A DNA stretch of 64,000 nt from Glebionis coronaria (GCA_025667525.1 CM046876.1:23585224-23649223), one strand, 5' to 3'; shown: positions 1 to 11,708, numbered from the stretch's first letter. The notes: generated by a model from the sequence alone, not told the origin. Numbers and translations: made by a program.

Positions 1-442
1 TAAAGGTTCCTTAAACCTCCCCTTAAACTATGATACATGAGTTCTCAAAATATATATGAACATAAAAAAAATTCATGTCAAGATAGGAATATAAATATTC
101 CAACCATCATCCATAAACAAAACATGTCCAAATAGCGCTTCAAAGATCCATAAGCAACTCTGTATCCAATGGTATAAAGCTACCACCTACCTGTACATTT
201 AGATGAAAACCACAAAACTAACATTTGTTGCTGACAGCGTCCCGACAACACTTATCAGCGTTGAAGGAACTCTTGTCAGCGTTAGACAATAATATCTCCA
301 ACAATGGCAAAATAACACTTGACAGCGTTACATTTACCTTTGTCAGTGTTAGAAAAATAATGTGGAAATCTAAATCATCACAAAGACCAATAACAATGCA
401 TTATCCTGTACATACTTTTACAAAAAGGTTCCAAAACACATA
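1..442 (-). other. 3' non-coding region of element A
   Basis: This follows the pol stop codon at 443-445 on the minus strand. No coding potential is credible. It matches in inverted orientation the DNA after pol in A' (10456-10900), including a purine tract at about 17-26 (AAGGGGAGG on the minus strand). Between 230 and 350 it holds a cluster of the family motif TGTCAGCG(T/C), the complement of GCG(T/C)TGACA. By comparison with A', an accessory ORF and the 3' LTR should follow to the left of the window. Confidence 0.75.
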
Positions 443-1219
443 TTAAGTGAGATTAACCATTCCAATATTTGTTACCAAATATTGAAATCTTCCAGCATCA
501 AAAGGTTTAGTTAATAAATCAGCCACATTATCTTCTGTATCTACCCTATCTGGTTGTATTAAACCTTTCTCAAAGCAATCTCTTATAAAATGATGTCTAA
601 TTTCTATGTGTTTGGTTTTAGAATGATGTACAGGATTTTTAATAATGCATAAAGTACTGTTATTGTCTACAAAAATCTTGGTATGCATAAAATTATACCC
701 ATAATCCAACAGCTGGTTCTGAATCCATAAGACTTGTCCACAACAAGCAGCTGCAGCCACATATTCTGCTTCAGTTGTAGAGTTTGCCACCACTGTTTGT
801 TTCTTGCATTGCCAAGATATTAATCTGCTCCCAAGAAATTGGCATCCACCAGTTGTGGATTTTCTATCAAACTTGTCACCACCATAATCACTGTCTGAAT
901 ATGCAATAAGATCCAATGGAGAATCTTTTGGGTACCATAATCCAAGATCTGGATAACACCTTAGGTACCTAAAAATTCTTTTCACAGCAAACAGGTGACA
1001 TTCTTTGGGAGTCACTTGATGGCGTGCACATGCACATACAGCAAACATGATGTCAGGTCTTGAGGCTGTAAGATACATCAATGATCCAATCATTGATCTA
1101 TAGTGCCTAACATCCACATCCTTTCCAGCTCCAATTTTTCCCCAAGGGTGTTGCCTATCCATAGGAGTGGAAGCCTCCTCTTCATGTGGAGAAAAACCAT
1201 ATTTCTTCAAGATTTCAGC
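443..1219 (-). pseudogene. pol: Pol C-terminal part of element A: RNase H domain
   Basis: This continues the Pol frame after a single in-frame TAA at 1220-1222. Neighbouring elements have a tyrosine codon there (QDKY in element C), so it is a point nonsense mutation rather than a gene boundary. The segment starts in the RT-RNase H connection (SRPDIMFAVCACARH) and contains the copia RNase H signatures AYSDSDYGGD, STTEAEYVA and DNNSTLCI, with the acidic residues expected for metal binding. It ends with the stop at 443-445. The domain would degrade the RNA strand of the RNA-DNA hybrid during reverse transcription. Apart from the stop codon the domain looks undamaged. Confidence 0.88.
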
Positions 1220-1222
1220 TAC

Positions 1223-4081
1223 TTACTTATCTTGTGAGATGAAGATACCATCTTCTTTCTGCTGAACTTGTAACCCTAGAAAGAAGTTCATCTCACCCAT
1301 TGCACTCATCTTGAATTTATCTGTCATGAGCTTGGAAAAGTCCTCACTCATTTTTGGATCAGTAGACCCAAAAATGATGTCATCAACATAGACCTGCACA
1401 AGCAACACATGTTTTCCTTTCTTCTTTGTAAATAGTGTCTGATCTATGGTGCCCCTCTTGAAACCATTTTCCACCAAGTAGGTGGACAATGTACCATACC
1501 ATGCTCTTGGGGCTTGATGAAGTCCATACATTGCTTTCTTCACTCTATAAACCTTGTCTGGATTCTCAGGATCTTCAAAACCAGGAGGTTGCATGACATA
1601 TACTTCCTCAACAATTGTCCCATAGAGGAAAGCACTCTTCACATCCATTTGGTAAACAGTAAAATTCATACAAGAGGCATAAGCTAGAAAAATTCTTATG
1701 GCTTCTATTCTTGCAACTGGTGCAAAAACTTCTTCATAATCAATATCTTCCTCTTGTGTATATCCCTGAGCTACCAAACGTGCCTTGTTTCTGACCACAA
1801 TGCCTCTTTCATCTTTCTTGTTCCTTAGAACCCATCTTGTCCCAATTGGTCTCACATATCTAGGACAATCAACCAGCTCCCAAACATCCTGTATAGCAAA
1901 TTGGTGAAGCTCATCCTGCATTGCTTCCACCCAACTTGGTTCCTTGAGAGCATCAAAAATTTTCTTGGGTTCTTCCTGTGACAGAAAACAGGCAAACAAA
2001 CATGCTTGTACAAGAGGGGTATCAACCTTCTTGTGTATATTGGCAATAAATCCACCAAGACCTTGATGGGATCTTCTTGTCTGAACTGGAGCCATAACAT
2101 CACCAATGATTTGAGATGTGGGGTGATCCTTAGCTGTGGAAGTGAGAACTCCTCCTTCAAAAAGTCTGGTGTCCTCAATTACACGCTCCATGTTGCCAAT
2201 ATCTTCTTCAGATTCTTCTTGATCAACAGAAATCTCTTCATGGACATTAGAAGGTCCACCCTGTTCAAAATGGGAAGAGAAAAGATGTGCAAAGGTGTCA
2301 TCAAACTCTGAACCTTGCTTGTCAGCGTTTGGGCTAACAGTGCTTGAACTATTGTTGTCAGCGTCTGATCCATCAGCGTCTGAATTGCTCTTGTCAGCGC
2401 TTGATTTCCCTTTGTCAGCGCCTGAAGAAGTATGCATGTTTGTATTTGGTGGTATCTGAAAACCACCATTATCTTTTCTAGCAGCAGCAGCAGCAGCATA
2501 ATACTCATCTGTCCATATAGGAAGTGTAACATATTCTTGTGTGGGAGATGATTCAACTGCTGGTGGTCCATCCTCCTTAGCAACCTGTATACCTGAAACA
2601 TTACCAATTCTCTTTTCCAAAACACTTGAAGTTACCTTCACAATGTCTGGATCAGTAACAGGCATATAATTTAAAGCTCTAGATAAAGGTTCTAAGTCAA
2701 ACAACCAATTTGGACCATTTTCAGGATCACTAGGTTTACTTTCTAAAAACCTAACATGTACTTTTTCAAGTATTCGTTTTTCCTTTTTAATGTAAACCCT
2801 ATATCCTTTGCTCTGCACTGAATAACCCATGAAGTAGCCTTCATCACCTTTTGAATCAAATTTACCTAGGGCCTCACTAGTCTCTAAAACAACTACATGA
2901 CATCCAAAAGGCTTGAGGAAGCCAATATTGGGCTTCCTTCCCCAAAGTAATTCATAAGGTGTCTTATTATGTATCTTGTTGACCAATGCCCTATTTTGAA
3001 CATAACAAGCTGTGTTAACAGCTTCAGCCCAAAAGGCTATAGGAAAGTGGGCATCAGCCAACATGGTTCTGGCTGCTTCAATAAGGGTCCTATTCTTTCT
3101 TTCAGCAACCCCATTTTGTTGTGGGGTTCTAGCTATGCTAAACTGCCTAGTAATCCCTTTCTTGGCACAAAAATCATCTAACAACTGATTTCTAAACTCA
3201 CCCCCATTGTCACTTCTAATAATTTTGACCTCATTACCATTCTTCTTTTCTATCTGGGTAATGAAATTAATCAGACTTTGGGCAGTTTCACTTTTCTTGG
3301 CTAAAAAGAAAGTCCATGTAAACCTGGAATAATCATCAGTGATAACAAAACAGTATGATTTTCCCTTCAAACTTTCTATATTAGTTGGACCAAAGAGGTC
3401 CATATGCAATAAGTGAAGTGGTTTAGAACTAGAGTGCACCTGTTTAGACCTGAATGAGACCTTGTGCTGCTTGCCCTTAAGACATGCAACACAAGAGTGG
3501 TCATTGTGGAAAGCCTTTTCAGGCAAACCATCAACTAAACCAAGCCTCACAAGTCTATTGATATTCTTAAAGTTTATGTGCCCTAGTCTCCTGTGCCAAA
3601 GATTACTTTCATCTACTGAGGCTTTAGCATACAGACATGACATTTTATTATTTATCTTAATTCCATTAAGATTCACATTATATATGTCTTTATGCCTTGG
3701 TGTTCTAAAATCTATGTATTTTTCTTCAGGGAGCTTATAATCTTTGCTTAACACCAAGCACTCAGTATCTGTGAAAAGAACCTTATTTTTGTTATCACAC
3801 ACCTGTGATACACTAAACAAATTATAATCCAGTTCTTTTACCAAGAAGACATTCTCAAACCGTAGATTGTTGGTGACAAGGGTTCCTTTTCCAGTGATGG
3901 TGTCGTAGCCCCCTCCAAAATATACCTTATCACCATCTTGAATAGGAGAGAAATTGGTCAGATAGTCTTCTTTTCCTGTCATGTGCCTTGAGCATCCACT
4001 ATCCCAGTATCCATAATCATTGATCTTCTTCTGAATGCCCTGCACATAAAGAAAACACATTAGTTTTCTTTGGGAACCCAA
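1223..4081 (-). CDS. pol: Pol polyprotein of element A: protease, integrase, reverse transcriptase
   Basis: The frame has no ATG start. It overlaps the end of Gag by about 22 bases in the -1 frame. Domains in order: aspartic protease with [10 protein letters not shown] near 4000; GAG-pre-integrase and HHCC zinc finger (HRRLGH...CVACLKGKQ, about 3600-3460); integrase core with [15 protein letters not shown] and NGVAERKNR supplying D, D and E (about 3400, 3210, 3105); a serine/aspartate-rich linker with family motifs at 2320-2425; and reverse transcriptase with YQMDVKSAF near 1640 and YVDDIIFGS near 1385. All catalytic residues I can locate are present. The products would act in cytoplasmic virus-like particles and then in nuclear integration. 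Only the nonsense codon at 1220 separates it from RNase H. Confidence 0.92.
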   Translation of the reverse strand: MGSQRKLMCFLYVQGIQKKINDYGYWDSGCSRHMTGKEDYLTNFSPIQDGDKVYFGGGYDTITGKGTLVTNNLRFENVFLVKELDYNLFSVSQVCDNKNKVLFTDTECLVLSKDYKLPEEKYIDFRTPRHKDIYNVNLNGIKINNKMSCLYAKASVDESNLWHRRLGHINFKNINRLVRLGLVDGLPEKAFHNDHSCVACLKGKQHKVSFRSKQVHSSSKPLHLLHMDLFGPTNIESLKGKSYCFVITDDYSRFTWTFFLAKKSETAQSLINFITQIEKKNGNEVKIIRSDNGGEFRNQLLDDFCAKKGITRQFSIARTPQQNGVAERKNRTLIEAARTMLADAHFPIAFWAEAVNTACYVQNRALVNKIHNKTPYELLWGRKPNIGFLKPFGCHVVVLETSEALGKFDSKGDEGYFMGYSVQSKGYRVYIKKEKRILEKVHVRFLESKPSDPENGPNWLFDLEPLSRALNYMPVTDPDIVKVTSSVLEKRIGNVSGIQVAKEDGPPAVESSPTQEYVTLPIWTDEYYAAAAAARKDNGGFQIPPNTNMHTSSGADKGKSSADKSNSDADGSDADNNSSSTVSPNADKQGSEFDDTFAHLFSSHFEQGGPSNVHEEISVDQEESEEDIGNMERVIEDTRLFEGGVLTSTAKDHPTSQIIGDVMAPVQTRRSHQGLGGFIANIHKKVDTPLVQACLFACFLSQEEPKKIFDALKEPSWVEAMQDELHQFAIQDVWELVDCPRYVRPIGTRWVLRNKKDERGIVVRNKARLVAQGYTQEEDIDYEEVFAPVARIEAIRIFLAYASCMNFTVYQMDVKSAFLYGTIVEEVYVMQPPGFEDPENPDKVYRVKKAMYGLHQAPRAWYGTLSTYLVENGFKRGTIDQTLFTKKKGKHVLLVQVYVDDIIFGSTDPKMSEDFSKLMTDKFKMSAMGEMNFFLGLQVQQKEDGIFISQDK

Positions 4082-6954
4082 GCCGTGGAAGACTTGGATT
4101 CATTTGGTTGTTCAACAAGAACAGACTTGGTTCTCATAACAACCCCATTTTCATCCCTGTTTGAATGAAATTCCCAGTTAACCCCAATTGGTGTTGACAA
4201 TGCCTTTGAAATATAATGAAACCTGTTGCATGTCATAGAAATACCAGTAGAATTAGGGTTTTGGTCTTGTTTTGGTCTCCATGTTAAGCTAGTAGAAGCT
4301 TTAGACCTATTTCCCTGTGGTTGCAAATACCTAGGTTTAGCAGTGTGTCTGTCAGCGCTGAAATTTCTCTTGTCAGTGCCCCGATTGCTCTTATCAGCGT
4401 TGAACCTAGGGTTTGCTACAGGAACCCATTGCCTATTTGACCAAGTGTTTGACTTTTGAAAAGGTCTTAGGCCTTGTGTGTTAGACCCTCTAGAAAAGAA
4501 TGGGGCTGGTCTAACAACTTGTGAACTTTTGTTCACAAAGGTATTGGGTCTGACAGTGTTTGACCTATGTTGACTTTTGTCAGCGCTGAGATGGTTCCTA
4601 TCAGCGTTGACATTGGAAGCATTGACACATTTGTAGGCCAAATGTGAGAAGCTACCACATGTGTAACAAGCTTTTCTAGACATAGTCTTAGGTCTAGAAG
4701 CAAAGAAGCCTGTTCCATGATCACTAACTTGGCTTTTTGGTGACCTAGTATTCCTATACATCTCTGCATACTTAACACTAGGTTTTCTAACATTTTGTGG
4801 GCCAAGGTCAACAGCTTTGCCAGTGGTAGGGTGTGTGATCTTAATAGGTTTACGATCAATGGACTCATCAATTGGTATCATGTTTGGTGTGGGCTCATTT
4901 GGACTTTCACACAACAACCCTCCCTTAACAAACAAGGTGTGGTTAGCTTTCTTCCACTCATCTAGGTCAGTCAGTTTTTGCTTGTATTCCTCAACTGGGT
5001 AAATCACTCTAGGTGGAGGAGTGAATTCCTCCTCTTGGCATTCTGGCAAGCCAGTCCAAGATAAGTCCTTTGATTGGACACCATAGAAATCCCCAGCTGG
5101 TGGTGGAACAACAGTATAATTATTCATCCCAATCCTACTCATATCCTTAGAGTCTCTTTGTTTACTAACACACTCTCCTAGGGATTGTGTGGCCTTATCA
5201 AATCTCTGGATTTTAAGACTCACATTATCTTTATTTTTGTTAGCCTCCTCTAACTGAGCTATCAAATCAAGATTAACCCTATTTACTATATCTTGAACAT
5301 CTTTACTCTGATATAACTCATGTTTTAAGATGTTTATTTGATCCTTTAAATCAAACTCCATTTTCTTATACTCAGCTACTGTCTTTTCTGTTTGGGTAAG
5401 AGCAATTTGATAATTAGATACTTTGCATCTTTCAGTACTTGCCTCATCTAATAATTTAACTATTTCTTGTTTTAATTTTTCAGTATTTAAACGACAACCC
5501 TTAGAACAGAAAGCATCATCATATACCTCATTATCTGATGAAGAGGAGGAGTGTGCCATGAGAGCATATTCAGCATGCTCTTCTTTAACTTCAGCAACCA
5601 AAGCTCTGTCCTCTTCCTCATTCTTAGCCATCCAGCTCCAGTCCCATTCTCCAACACCATCAATTTGTTGAACAGCAACCATGGCCTTGTGATCTGGACT
5701 CTTAATCATTTGGCTTGAAGGCTTCCCAGCATCAGATCTTCTTGGAGATCTACATTCCCTCATAAAGTGCCCCATCCTATGACAGTTGTAGCACTCAACC
5801 TTGGACTTGTCAAATCCAGCAACATCCTTAGCATTAAAGGTCATCTTCTTCTTGAACCTTTTATTGAACCTGTTTGCTCTTAAACTTACAAGAGCCATAG
5901 TCCACTTGATGTCCATCTCTTCCAATTGTTCATCACTTATCTGCTCAAGATCTTCATATGTAATTCTTGAATCACTGGGCAAAGAAGCAATGAATGCACA
6001 CACAATATCTAGATCAAAACCAGCAGGTTTTATTCTATCAGCGCCATGATTGTGTGTGTCAGCGCTTGAGTACAAAGCGTTGACAGGATATGATCCAGCG
6101 CTGACAGGCTGAGATCCAGCGTTGACACAATGAGATCCAGGGGCTGAATGTCCATAGAAGTTCATGGAATCAAATTGGCCTTCACTTTGTGAGAAGAAGG
6201 CCATGTTGCTACTGGAAGATTTATTATCACTTTCCAATTGCCATTCATTCTCCAACAGTCTTAGTTTGTTGAAGATGTCATCAAACCTGGAAGTCTTGTG
6301 GGTGTTATTAACAAGAATGGATCTTGTCTCAATCTTCCATACATCACCAAGGCTTTTGAGAAAAGTAGCATTCAATTCAGGGTCATCAATCTGTTTTCCC
6401 ATGAAGGAAAGTTGACTTGTGATGTCAAGAAGTCTACTTCTCACACTGCTGAGATTCTCATTAGGTTGAGCTTTAAAGACAGCATACTCATGCAACAGTT
6501 GCTTCTTCTTTTCTTCTTTTGTGTCAGCATTGCCACCATGTGCTACTTCAAGAGCTTCCCAAAGCTCTTTTGCAGACTCAAAGCGTTTGTACTTGTGCTG
6601 ATTCTCATGACCTAGGGCATGTTTCAAGATGTTCAAGATTTTCATGTCCACCCTCTTCTTGGCTATGTCTTCAACAGCTACAGCTCTCCCATCTTCAGGC
6701 TTTTCCACCTTATCAGATTCAGGACAATTAGGAACAGCTGTCCTTGTGGCAATTGCAGCAGTAATCTTTGCTGCTTTATCGAATGTGTTCCCATATTCGA
6801 TAATCTCCCAAAGAGTGTAGTCATGAATAGCTATATATTGCTCAAAATTGGACTTCCAAAGCTCAAAGTTCCTGGCATCAAACATGGGAATTTTGATACT
6901 AGGGTTTGAGAAGTTGTTTTGTAGCAAAGAAGGAGGTTGATTTGTGCCAGACAT
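4060..6954 (-). CDS. gag: Gag polyprotein of element A, 964 aa
   Basis: This is the structural capsid protein that binds element RNA. It starts at the ATG at 6952-6954, about 95 bases after the primer-binding site. The N-terminal 240 residues resemble the copia Gag (UBN2-type) core, with [12 protein letters not shown] and [15 protein letters not shown] first CCHC knuckle [14 protein letters not shown] lies near residue 388 (about 5793-5750). A lysine/glutamate-rich coiled coil follows at roughly residues 485-590. A second knuckle, [14 protein letters not shown], lies near residue 760. The C-terminal third is low complexity with repeated SADK/NADR-type peptides encoded by the family DNA motif. 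It is long for a copia Gag, and such length is known in Sirevirus-like groups. The frame is fully open. Confidence 0.9.
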   Translation of the reverse strand: MSGTNQPPSLLQNNFSNPSIKIPMFDARNFELWKSNFEQYIAIHDYTLWEIIEYGNTFDKAAKITAAIATRTAVPNCPESDKVEKPEDGRAVAVEDIAKKRVDMKILNILKHALGHENQHKYKRFESAKELWEALEVAHGGNADTKEEKKKQLLHEYAVFKAQPNENLSSVRSRLLDITSQLSFMGKQIDDPELNATFLKSLGDVWKIETRSILVNNTHKTSRFDDIFNKLRLLENEWQLESDNKSSSSNMAFFSQSEGQFDSMNFYGHSAPGSHCVNAGSQPVSAGSYPVNALYSSADTHNHGADRIKPAGFDLDIVCAFIASLPSDSRITYEDLEQISDEQLEEMDIKWTMALVSLRANRFNKRFKKKMTFNAKDVAGFDKSKVECYNCHRMGHFMRECRSPRRSDAGKPSSQMIKSPDHKAMVAVQQIDGVGEWDWSWMAKNEEEDRALVAEVKEEHAEYALMAHSSSSSDNEVYDDAFCSKGCRLNTEKLKQEIVKLLDEASTERCKVSNYQIALTQTEKTVAEYKKMEFDLKDQINILKHELYQSKDVQDIVNRVNLDLIAQLEEANKNKDNVSLKIQRFDKATQSLGECVSKQRDSKDMSRIGMNNYTVVPPPAGDFYGVQSKDLSWTGLPECQEEEFTPPPRVIYPVEEYKQKLTDLDEWKKANHTLFVKGGLLCESPNEPTPNMIPIDESIDRKPIKITHPTTGKAVDLGPQNVRKPSVKYAEMYRNTRSPKSQVSDHGTGFFASRPKTMSRKACYTCGSFSHLAYKCVNASNVNADRNHLSADKSQHRSNTVRPNTFVNKSSQVVRPAPFFSRGSNTQGLRPFQKSNTWSNRQWVPVANPRFNADKSNRGTDKRNFSADRHTAKPRYLQPQGNRSKASTSLTWRPKQDQNPNSTGISMTCNRFHYISKALSTPIGVNWEFHSNRDENGVVMRTKSVLVEQPNESKSSTAWVPKEN

Positions 6955-7047
6955 GATGTTTTTAGGGTTTTGAGAATTTTAGGGTTTTTAGGGTTTTTGG
7001 TGTTTTAGGGTTCTTGCGTTACTTAAAGATCAAAAGTTTCTCAACAA
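6955..7047 (-). promoter_or_regulatory. 5' leader of element A with telo-box-like motifs
   Basis: This short untranslated leader lies between the primer-binding site and the Gag ATG. On the minus strand it has AAACCCTA at 6963-6970, 6980-6987 and 6989-6996, and a near copy at 7006-7013. Another copy, at 6900-6907, lies inside the start of gag. AAACCCTA is the plant telo-box, known in promoters and leaders of translation-related genes. A role here is inference. Confidence 0.5.
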
Positions 7048-7059
7048 GCTCTGATACCA
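7048..7059 (-). other. Primer-binding site of element A
   Basis: The minus strand reads TGGTATCAGAGC, complementary to the 3' end of initiator tRNA-Met. This is the usual minus-strand primer of plant copia elements. It lies two bases inside the 5' LTR end at 7062 and fixes the element's orientation. Confidence 0.93.
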
Positions 7060-7061
7060 CT

Positions 7062-7592
7062 TGTTGATCCCAAACTTAGATCGATTAAGCTTTGTGTATA
7101 CGAGATTAGATCAAGTACTACACGTAGAGAAACCTTTGCTTATGAGTAAAGTAACAAAGTGTTATGCGGAATTAACACTTGATCTAAAACACAAAGATGT
7201 TAAACAAACTTTCACTTGTATTAGAATAATCTTGTTGATTACAATGAAAGGTTTAACTTGCGAATACTTATGAAAACTGATATCTTACTTTAACCTAAAA
7301 GACCTTCTTTTATAGAACAAGAAGTCTTGTACAATAAGCTACGAATCAACTATTCTAGGTAAAGATAATAACAGAAAATACAATGTTGTGCTTATCTTTA
7401 CCATACATAAATAAAGAAACAAATAAACAAAAGATACGTATGAAGATATTCCATCAGTGTCAATCTTCAAGGCTGTCAGCGTTGACTTCTTCAATGTCGA
7501 CGCTTAGCTGTCAGCGTCCAATGTCTTCTTATCAGCGTTGACATTCTTCTTATCAGCGTCTAGTGAACTGACCCATATTTTATTCCCAACCA
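7062..7592 (-). repeat. 5' LTR of element A
   Basis: The LTR, about 531 bp, is bounded by TGTTGATCCC (plus strand, left) and TATTCCCAACCA (right). It matches the A' LTR (14819-15336) in inverse orientation. On the minus strand a TATA box, CTATAAAAG, lies at 7307-7315. Upstream of it in U3, a cluster of the family motif GCG(T/C)TGACA occupies about 7470-7560. The right end is uncertain by one to four bases because it merges with a 23 bp repeat of element F. Confidence 0.85.
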
Positions 7593-7610
7593 TTGAGTCG
7601 AACGATCAAT

Positions 7611-9428
7611 GGTTCATTATATTCAGATCCTAGTACAAATTCATCATAACCCTGATTAGGGTTTCAGATTATTCAATTACTGTGCTAGGGTTTCAAGAAC
7701 CCTTGCTATAATCTAATACTACAGATCTTCCTTCACGTTTTCTTTACTGGCTTTATGAGTATGGTTTATTTTTGGACGAGATTCATATTGAAAGAAGCGT
7801 TCTATTGTCAGAAAGAAGGTTATATGGACGTGAGGAGAAGTATATCTGCATGAAGTGATTCGATATTTGTGTTACTGATTTTGAATCCTCTAAGTGCTAG
7901 TCCATGGTATTCCCATGAGTCACTCGTTCTTATTGGTGGATAATTGGAGTGTTCACACGGTTCTAATCCTATAATTGGTGGAAAGTTTGTACATTCACAC
8001 GATTGTGCTACAATAGGGATATGCACATGTTCCTTCACAGAATGAAGCAAGATCGTATCTGATGTTGTGGTCCCATATGCTGGTAATTATTTATTCATGA
8101 TATATCTTTGCTCGACAATCTTATGCTAGAATCAATTGCTTTTTATATCATGATTACGTGGGATTGTGGGGCTGAATCTAAACAAGATATGGATGTGACA
8201 TATATTTAGTATATGAAGTGGTTTTAATCAACAAGTAGAAGGCTTCATGATAGTGACTACTCACGAATATACAAAATCTGTTGTCTAATATGTGATCATG
8301 TGGACGGTTGGATGATTCAACGTTTTGCATTTTCCAAAAGTTGATATTAAATGTGAAGTGAAGTTGAGCAAAATGCATCATGTAATGATGAGGTACACAT
8401 GATAATATAAGCATCGTAGTCACACAAAGGTGTCAGTGGTTGAAGGCAACGCTGACAAGTTTAGACGCTGACATTTGTTATTCTGACGCTGACAAGAAAT
8501 AAGTCAACGCTGACAGGTTGACAGTATTGTCCGAGATATGTTTTTCAAACGCTGTTAAGTATTGTCCGATATGTGACAATACACATTCCAGATTTATTGG
8601 ATAGAGAAGAATCTCGGACAACACACTGATTGCTGCTGTTTGAGAAAATTGGACGTTTTAAGCACACAAAAAGGAGGAAAATACACACAAAGGTACATGG
8701 AATCTCCGTTTTAATTTAAAATATCATGATGATATTTATGGCTAGGATATTTTTGAAAGGGATTAATGATTTTTAAGTAAGTTAGCAACAATTCATGAAG
8801 AATTTTATTGGATTATGTAATCGGGATAGCCTTGTGAAAGAGTTATCCGTTGACAGCTTTTACATATGAAGATATTGACTTGTCATGAAGAGGTGTTAGC
8901 TTAAGGGGAAGAGTTCTTATGGTAAGTTTGATGATTGAAGAAGATTTTCGCGAGTTTGTGTTCTATCATATCTTAAAGTCGTGCACTTCCAGTCATAGAC
9001 TTTAAAGGTAACTTGTTCGTGCTTACATGGATAGTGATGAAGACTTGTCATAAACACTTGAAGGAGTTACATTATCGTGCTCAGTGTCTCACAAAGGATG
9101 AGAATATTGACAAGGGATCAAGGTCTACTTATATTTCTCACTCTGGTATAAGTTCTTCATCACATGGATAAACAAGACATGGAACATAAGTTTGGGTTAT
9201 TTTACTTCAACATCAAGAATACTTTATTTATTTTTCTTCAAGATCATTACATAGAGCTACTGTTGGAGAATCTACAAGATTGCATACTTTCACATATTCC
9301 CTATTGATGTGTCAAAAAGGGGAAGAATATGTGCTATACTTAAGGGGAAGCTTCTTGGAGATCATGTACTACATACAAAGGATTCATGCTTAAGAAGAGT
9401 GTTTTGACATCATCAACTAGGGGAAGAT
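7611..9428 (+). other. Internal non-coding region of element F
   Basis: No convincing protein similarity was found in any frame. A cluster of the (A)CGCTGACAAG motif lies at 8430-8525. Purine tracts of the AAGGGGAAG type lie at 8901-8913, 9314-9326, 9341-9350 and 9417-9428. The last directly precedes the LTR and is the functional position for a polypurine tract. Multiple purine tracts before the 3' LTR are a known Sirevirus-like trait. Confidence 0.55.
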
Positions 9429-9838
9429 TGTTGGGTCGAATTATTGAGTTGATAAGTCAAAACACAACAAAATAAGAAGACAAGGGCTAAAAAGTACAAG
9501 TTGCAAAAGAACAAGCCGTTGGAGTCTTTTTATTACTTTAGCTTTCTTTGTAAGCTATGTTTTCTAGTATATACAGAAAACATAGGACGTAGGTTTTATA
9601 TCATATCATTCATTCACAATGTAAACCTAAAGTGTGTGTCGCACTAGACGTGGGATTCAATGTATACACGTCTAGTGGATGTTTGTTATTAATATAATGA
9701 ACATCCCTATTGTTTTAATTCATGTGTTCTTTGTGCCTAAACACCTTGTTCATGATCATTGTTCTTTTCCGCTATGTTATCATATGAACGATGATCAACC
9801 TAGATATAATGGTTCATAACCATTGAGTCGAACGATCA
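9429..9838 (+). repeat. 3' LTR of element F
   Basis: The LTR starts TGTTGGGTCG immediately after the purine tract CTAGGGGAAGAT and ends near 9838 with ATCA; an end at 9851 is also possible. A TATATA box lies at 9568-9573. Just after it, pol sequence of A' begins in mid-domain, so F sits inside the A' pol gene. Confidence 0.7.
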
Positions 9839-9851
9839 ATAGGACTCATCA

Positions 9852-10455
9852 GTTTGCTGTGTGTGCTTGTGCACGCCATCAAGTGACTCCTTAAGAATGT
9901 CACCTTTATGCTGTAAAGAGGATCTTTAGGTACCTAAGATGCTATCCTGGTCTTGGTTTGTGGTACCCAAAGGATTCACCATTGGAGCTGATTGCATATT
10001 CAGATAGTGATTATGGAGGTGATAAATTTGATAGGAAATCCACAACTGGTGGATATCAGTTTCTTGGGAGCAGGTTGATATCTTGGCAGTGCAAGAAACA
10101 AACAGTGGTGGCTAATTCTACAACTGAAGCTGAGTATGTTGCTGCAGCTTCTTGTTGCAGACAAGTTTTGTGGATTCAGAACCAGCTATTGGACTATGGG
10201 TATAATTTCATGCATACCAAGATACTTGTTGATAATAACAGCACTTTATGCATCATTAAGAATCCTGTACATCATTCTAAAACTAAACACATAGAAATTA
10301 GACACCATTTTATAAGAGATTGCTTTGAAAAAGGTTTAATACAACCAGATAGGGTTGACACTGAGGAAAATGTGTCAGATTTACTAACTAAACCTTTTGA
10401 TGCTGGGAGGTTTCAATACTTGGTAACAAGTATTGGAATGGTCAATCTTACATAA
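9852..10455 (+). pseudogene. pol: Pol C-terminal fragment of A': RNase H
   Basis: This is almost the same protein as the RNase H of element A. It starts at FAVCACARH, has a TAA in place of a lysine codon near 9892, and then stays open to the stop at 10453-10455. Motifs AYSDSDYGGD, STTEAEYVA and DNNSTLCI are intact. It is truncated on its 5' side by insertion of F, so it cannot make a working Pol here. Confidence 0.88.
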
Positions 10456-11708
10456 TATGTGTTTTGGAGTCTTTTTGTAAAAGTATGTACAGGATGATGC
10501 ATTGTTATTGGTCTTATGATGATTTGGATTTTCCACTATATTTTTCTAACACTGACAAAGGTTGCTTGAACGCTGATAAGTATTTTTGTAACGTTGTCAG
10601 CAATATAATTGTCTAACGCTGACAAAGCTTCCTTCAACGCTGTCATGTGTTATCGGGGGGTTGTCAGCAACAATGTTAGTTTTGTGGTTTTCAATCTAAA
10701 TGTGCAGATGGTGTTAGCAGTATACCATTGGATACAGAGTTGCTTATGGATCAATGGAGAATCATTTGGACAAGTTTTTATTTATGGATGATGGTTGGAA
10801 TTTTAAATTCCTATCAAGACATAAATTTTTATGTTCATGCATATTTTTGGCAACTCATGTATCATAGTTTAAGGGGAGGTTTTAGGAACCTTTAGGATGT
10901 TTGGGTATCCATATGATACTCTTATCACAATTCTAGATTGTGTCCACAGGTGAGTATGAGTTAGTTTTACTAAATCATGAGGCACTGTAGCATGCAAAGT
11001 TGATATACTATGCATGCTGCCAAGACATTTTTGGCCAAGAATTGGTTGTGGTCTGTTGGGAGACTTGGGAATAATTTTGTTATGGGATTTACCTGGGAGT
11101 AACAAGGAATTTTATAAGGTAACTTGGTTGTTAAGAGTTTTGGTTAGCAAGGGACACTAGAGGACTGTTATGTCTATCTTGCTTAAGCAAGTGTGCATAA
11201 CTGGACAGTGCTTGCCGCCCTATAATAATTATCTGCTTTTTGGTTATCTTCTCTAGGATAAGTTACTTTGTTAAGGTCATTTTTCATTTATAAACATTTT
11301 TATTTTTGGACGCTGACAAGTATTTTTCCAAGCATTGTTGTGACCAATTTAGACGCTGACATGACTTTAGGCAAACGTTGACAAGATTATAGCCGTTGGG
11401 CATTGATAGGTTATTTTTGACCGTTGACACTCAATGGGTCCTACCCAGTTGTTACTTTTTGACATTTTTTTAGGCCGTAATTTTGGGAGTTGTTACTTTT
11501 CATTTAATGCATGAGATAAACTTATAATTTTTCAATATTTTCATGATTACTTTTTGAAAATACTTGCCTATTTTTGGGCCAATCACATGCATTTTCTTCT
11601 CCTATTATTTTGGCTCCTATTTTTAAACAGGGTATCTATACTTCTTGTCTAACATAATTTCCTCTTATCAACTTCATCTTCATCAATCAGTTTTAACAGC
11701 TTTCAACA
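10456..11708 (+). other. Region between pol and accessory ORF in A'
   Basis: This is non-coding. The first 430 bases mirror 1-442 of the window. A purine tract AAGGGGAGG lies at about 10871-10880. Two clusters of the family motif lie at 10550-10650 and 11305-11430. The second ends about 280 bases before the accessory ORF's ATG, where it could act on the ORF's expression (inference). Confidence 0.7.

Larger units (their letters stand above)
1..7592 (-). mobile_element. Ty1/copia LTR retrotransposon A (3' end outside window)
   Basis: Read on the minus strand, the order is LTR (7592-7062), primer-binding site, leader, Gag, Pol in the copia order PR-INT-RT-RNase H, then 3' non-coding DNA running off the left edge. 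Integrase preceding reverse transcriptase defines Ty1/copia. The large Gag with a central coiled coil, the long region after pol and the several purine tracts in its relatives suggest a Sirevirus-like lineage (inference). Only the 5' LTR is inside the window, so the target-site duplication cannot be checked. Its right end abuts remnants of element F, so it appears to have inserted into F's 5' LTR. Confidence 0.9.
7588..9838 (+). mobile_element. Small non-coding LTR element F (non-autonomous)
   Basis: A 23 bp sequence (starting AACCATTGAGTCGAACG) occurs at 7588-7610 and again at 9818-9840, at the end of a clear LTR. I read the first copy as the remnant of F's 5' LTR, destroyed by insertion of A. 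The internal region (about 7611-9428, 1.8 kb) has no gag or pol reading frame. It carries motif copies at 8430-8525 and four AGGGGAAG purine tracts. F would therefore be a defective element depending on proteins supplied by relatives. Alternatively, it is a large internal deletion of an autonomous copy. Confidence 0.55.

Noticed and set aside
4060..4080. Intron acceptor at the Gag-Pol junction (TTTCTTTATGTGCAG, with a similar string in B near 28300)
   Set aside because: The shared string encodes a conserved hydrophobic peptide (CFLYV / KFYLCV) just before the protease, and no matching donor was evident.
7048..7059. tRNA gene
   Set aside because: Only primer-binding complements of tRNA-Met are present. 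No cloverleaf was found here or at 24751, 33213, 43152 or 62474.
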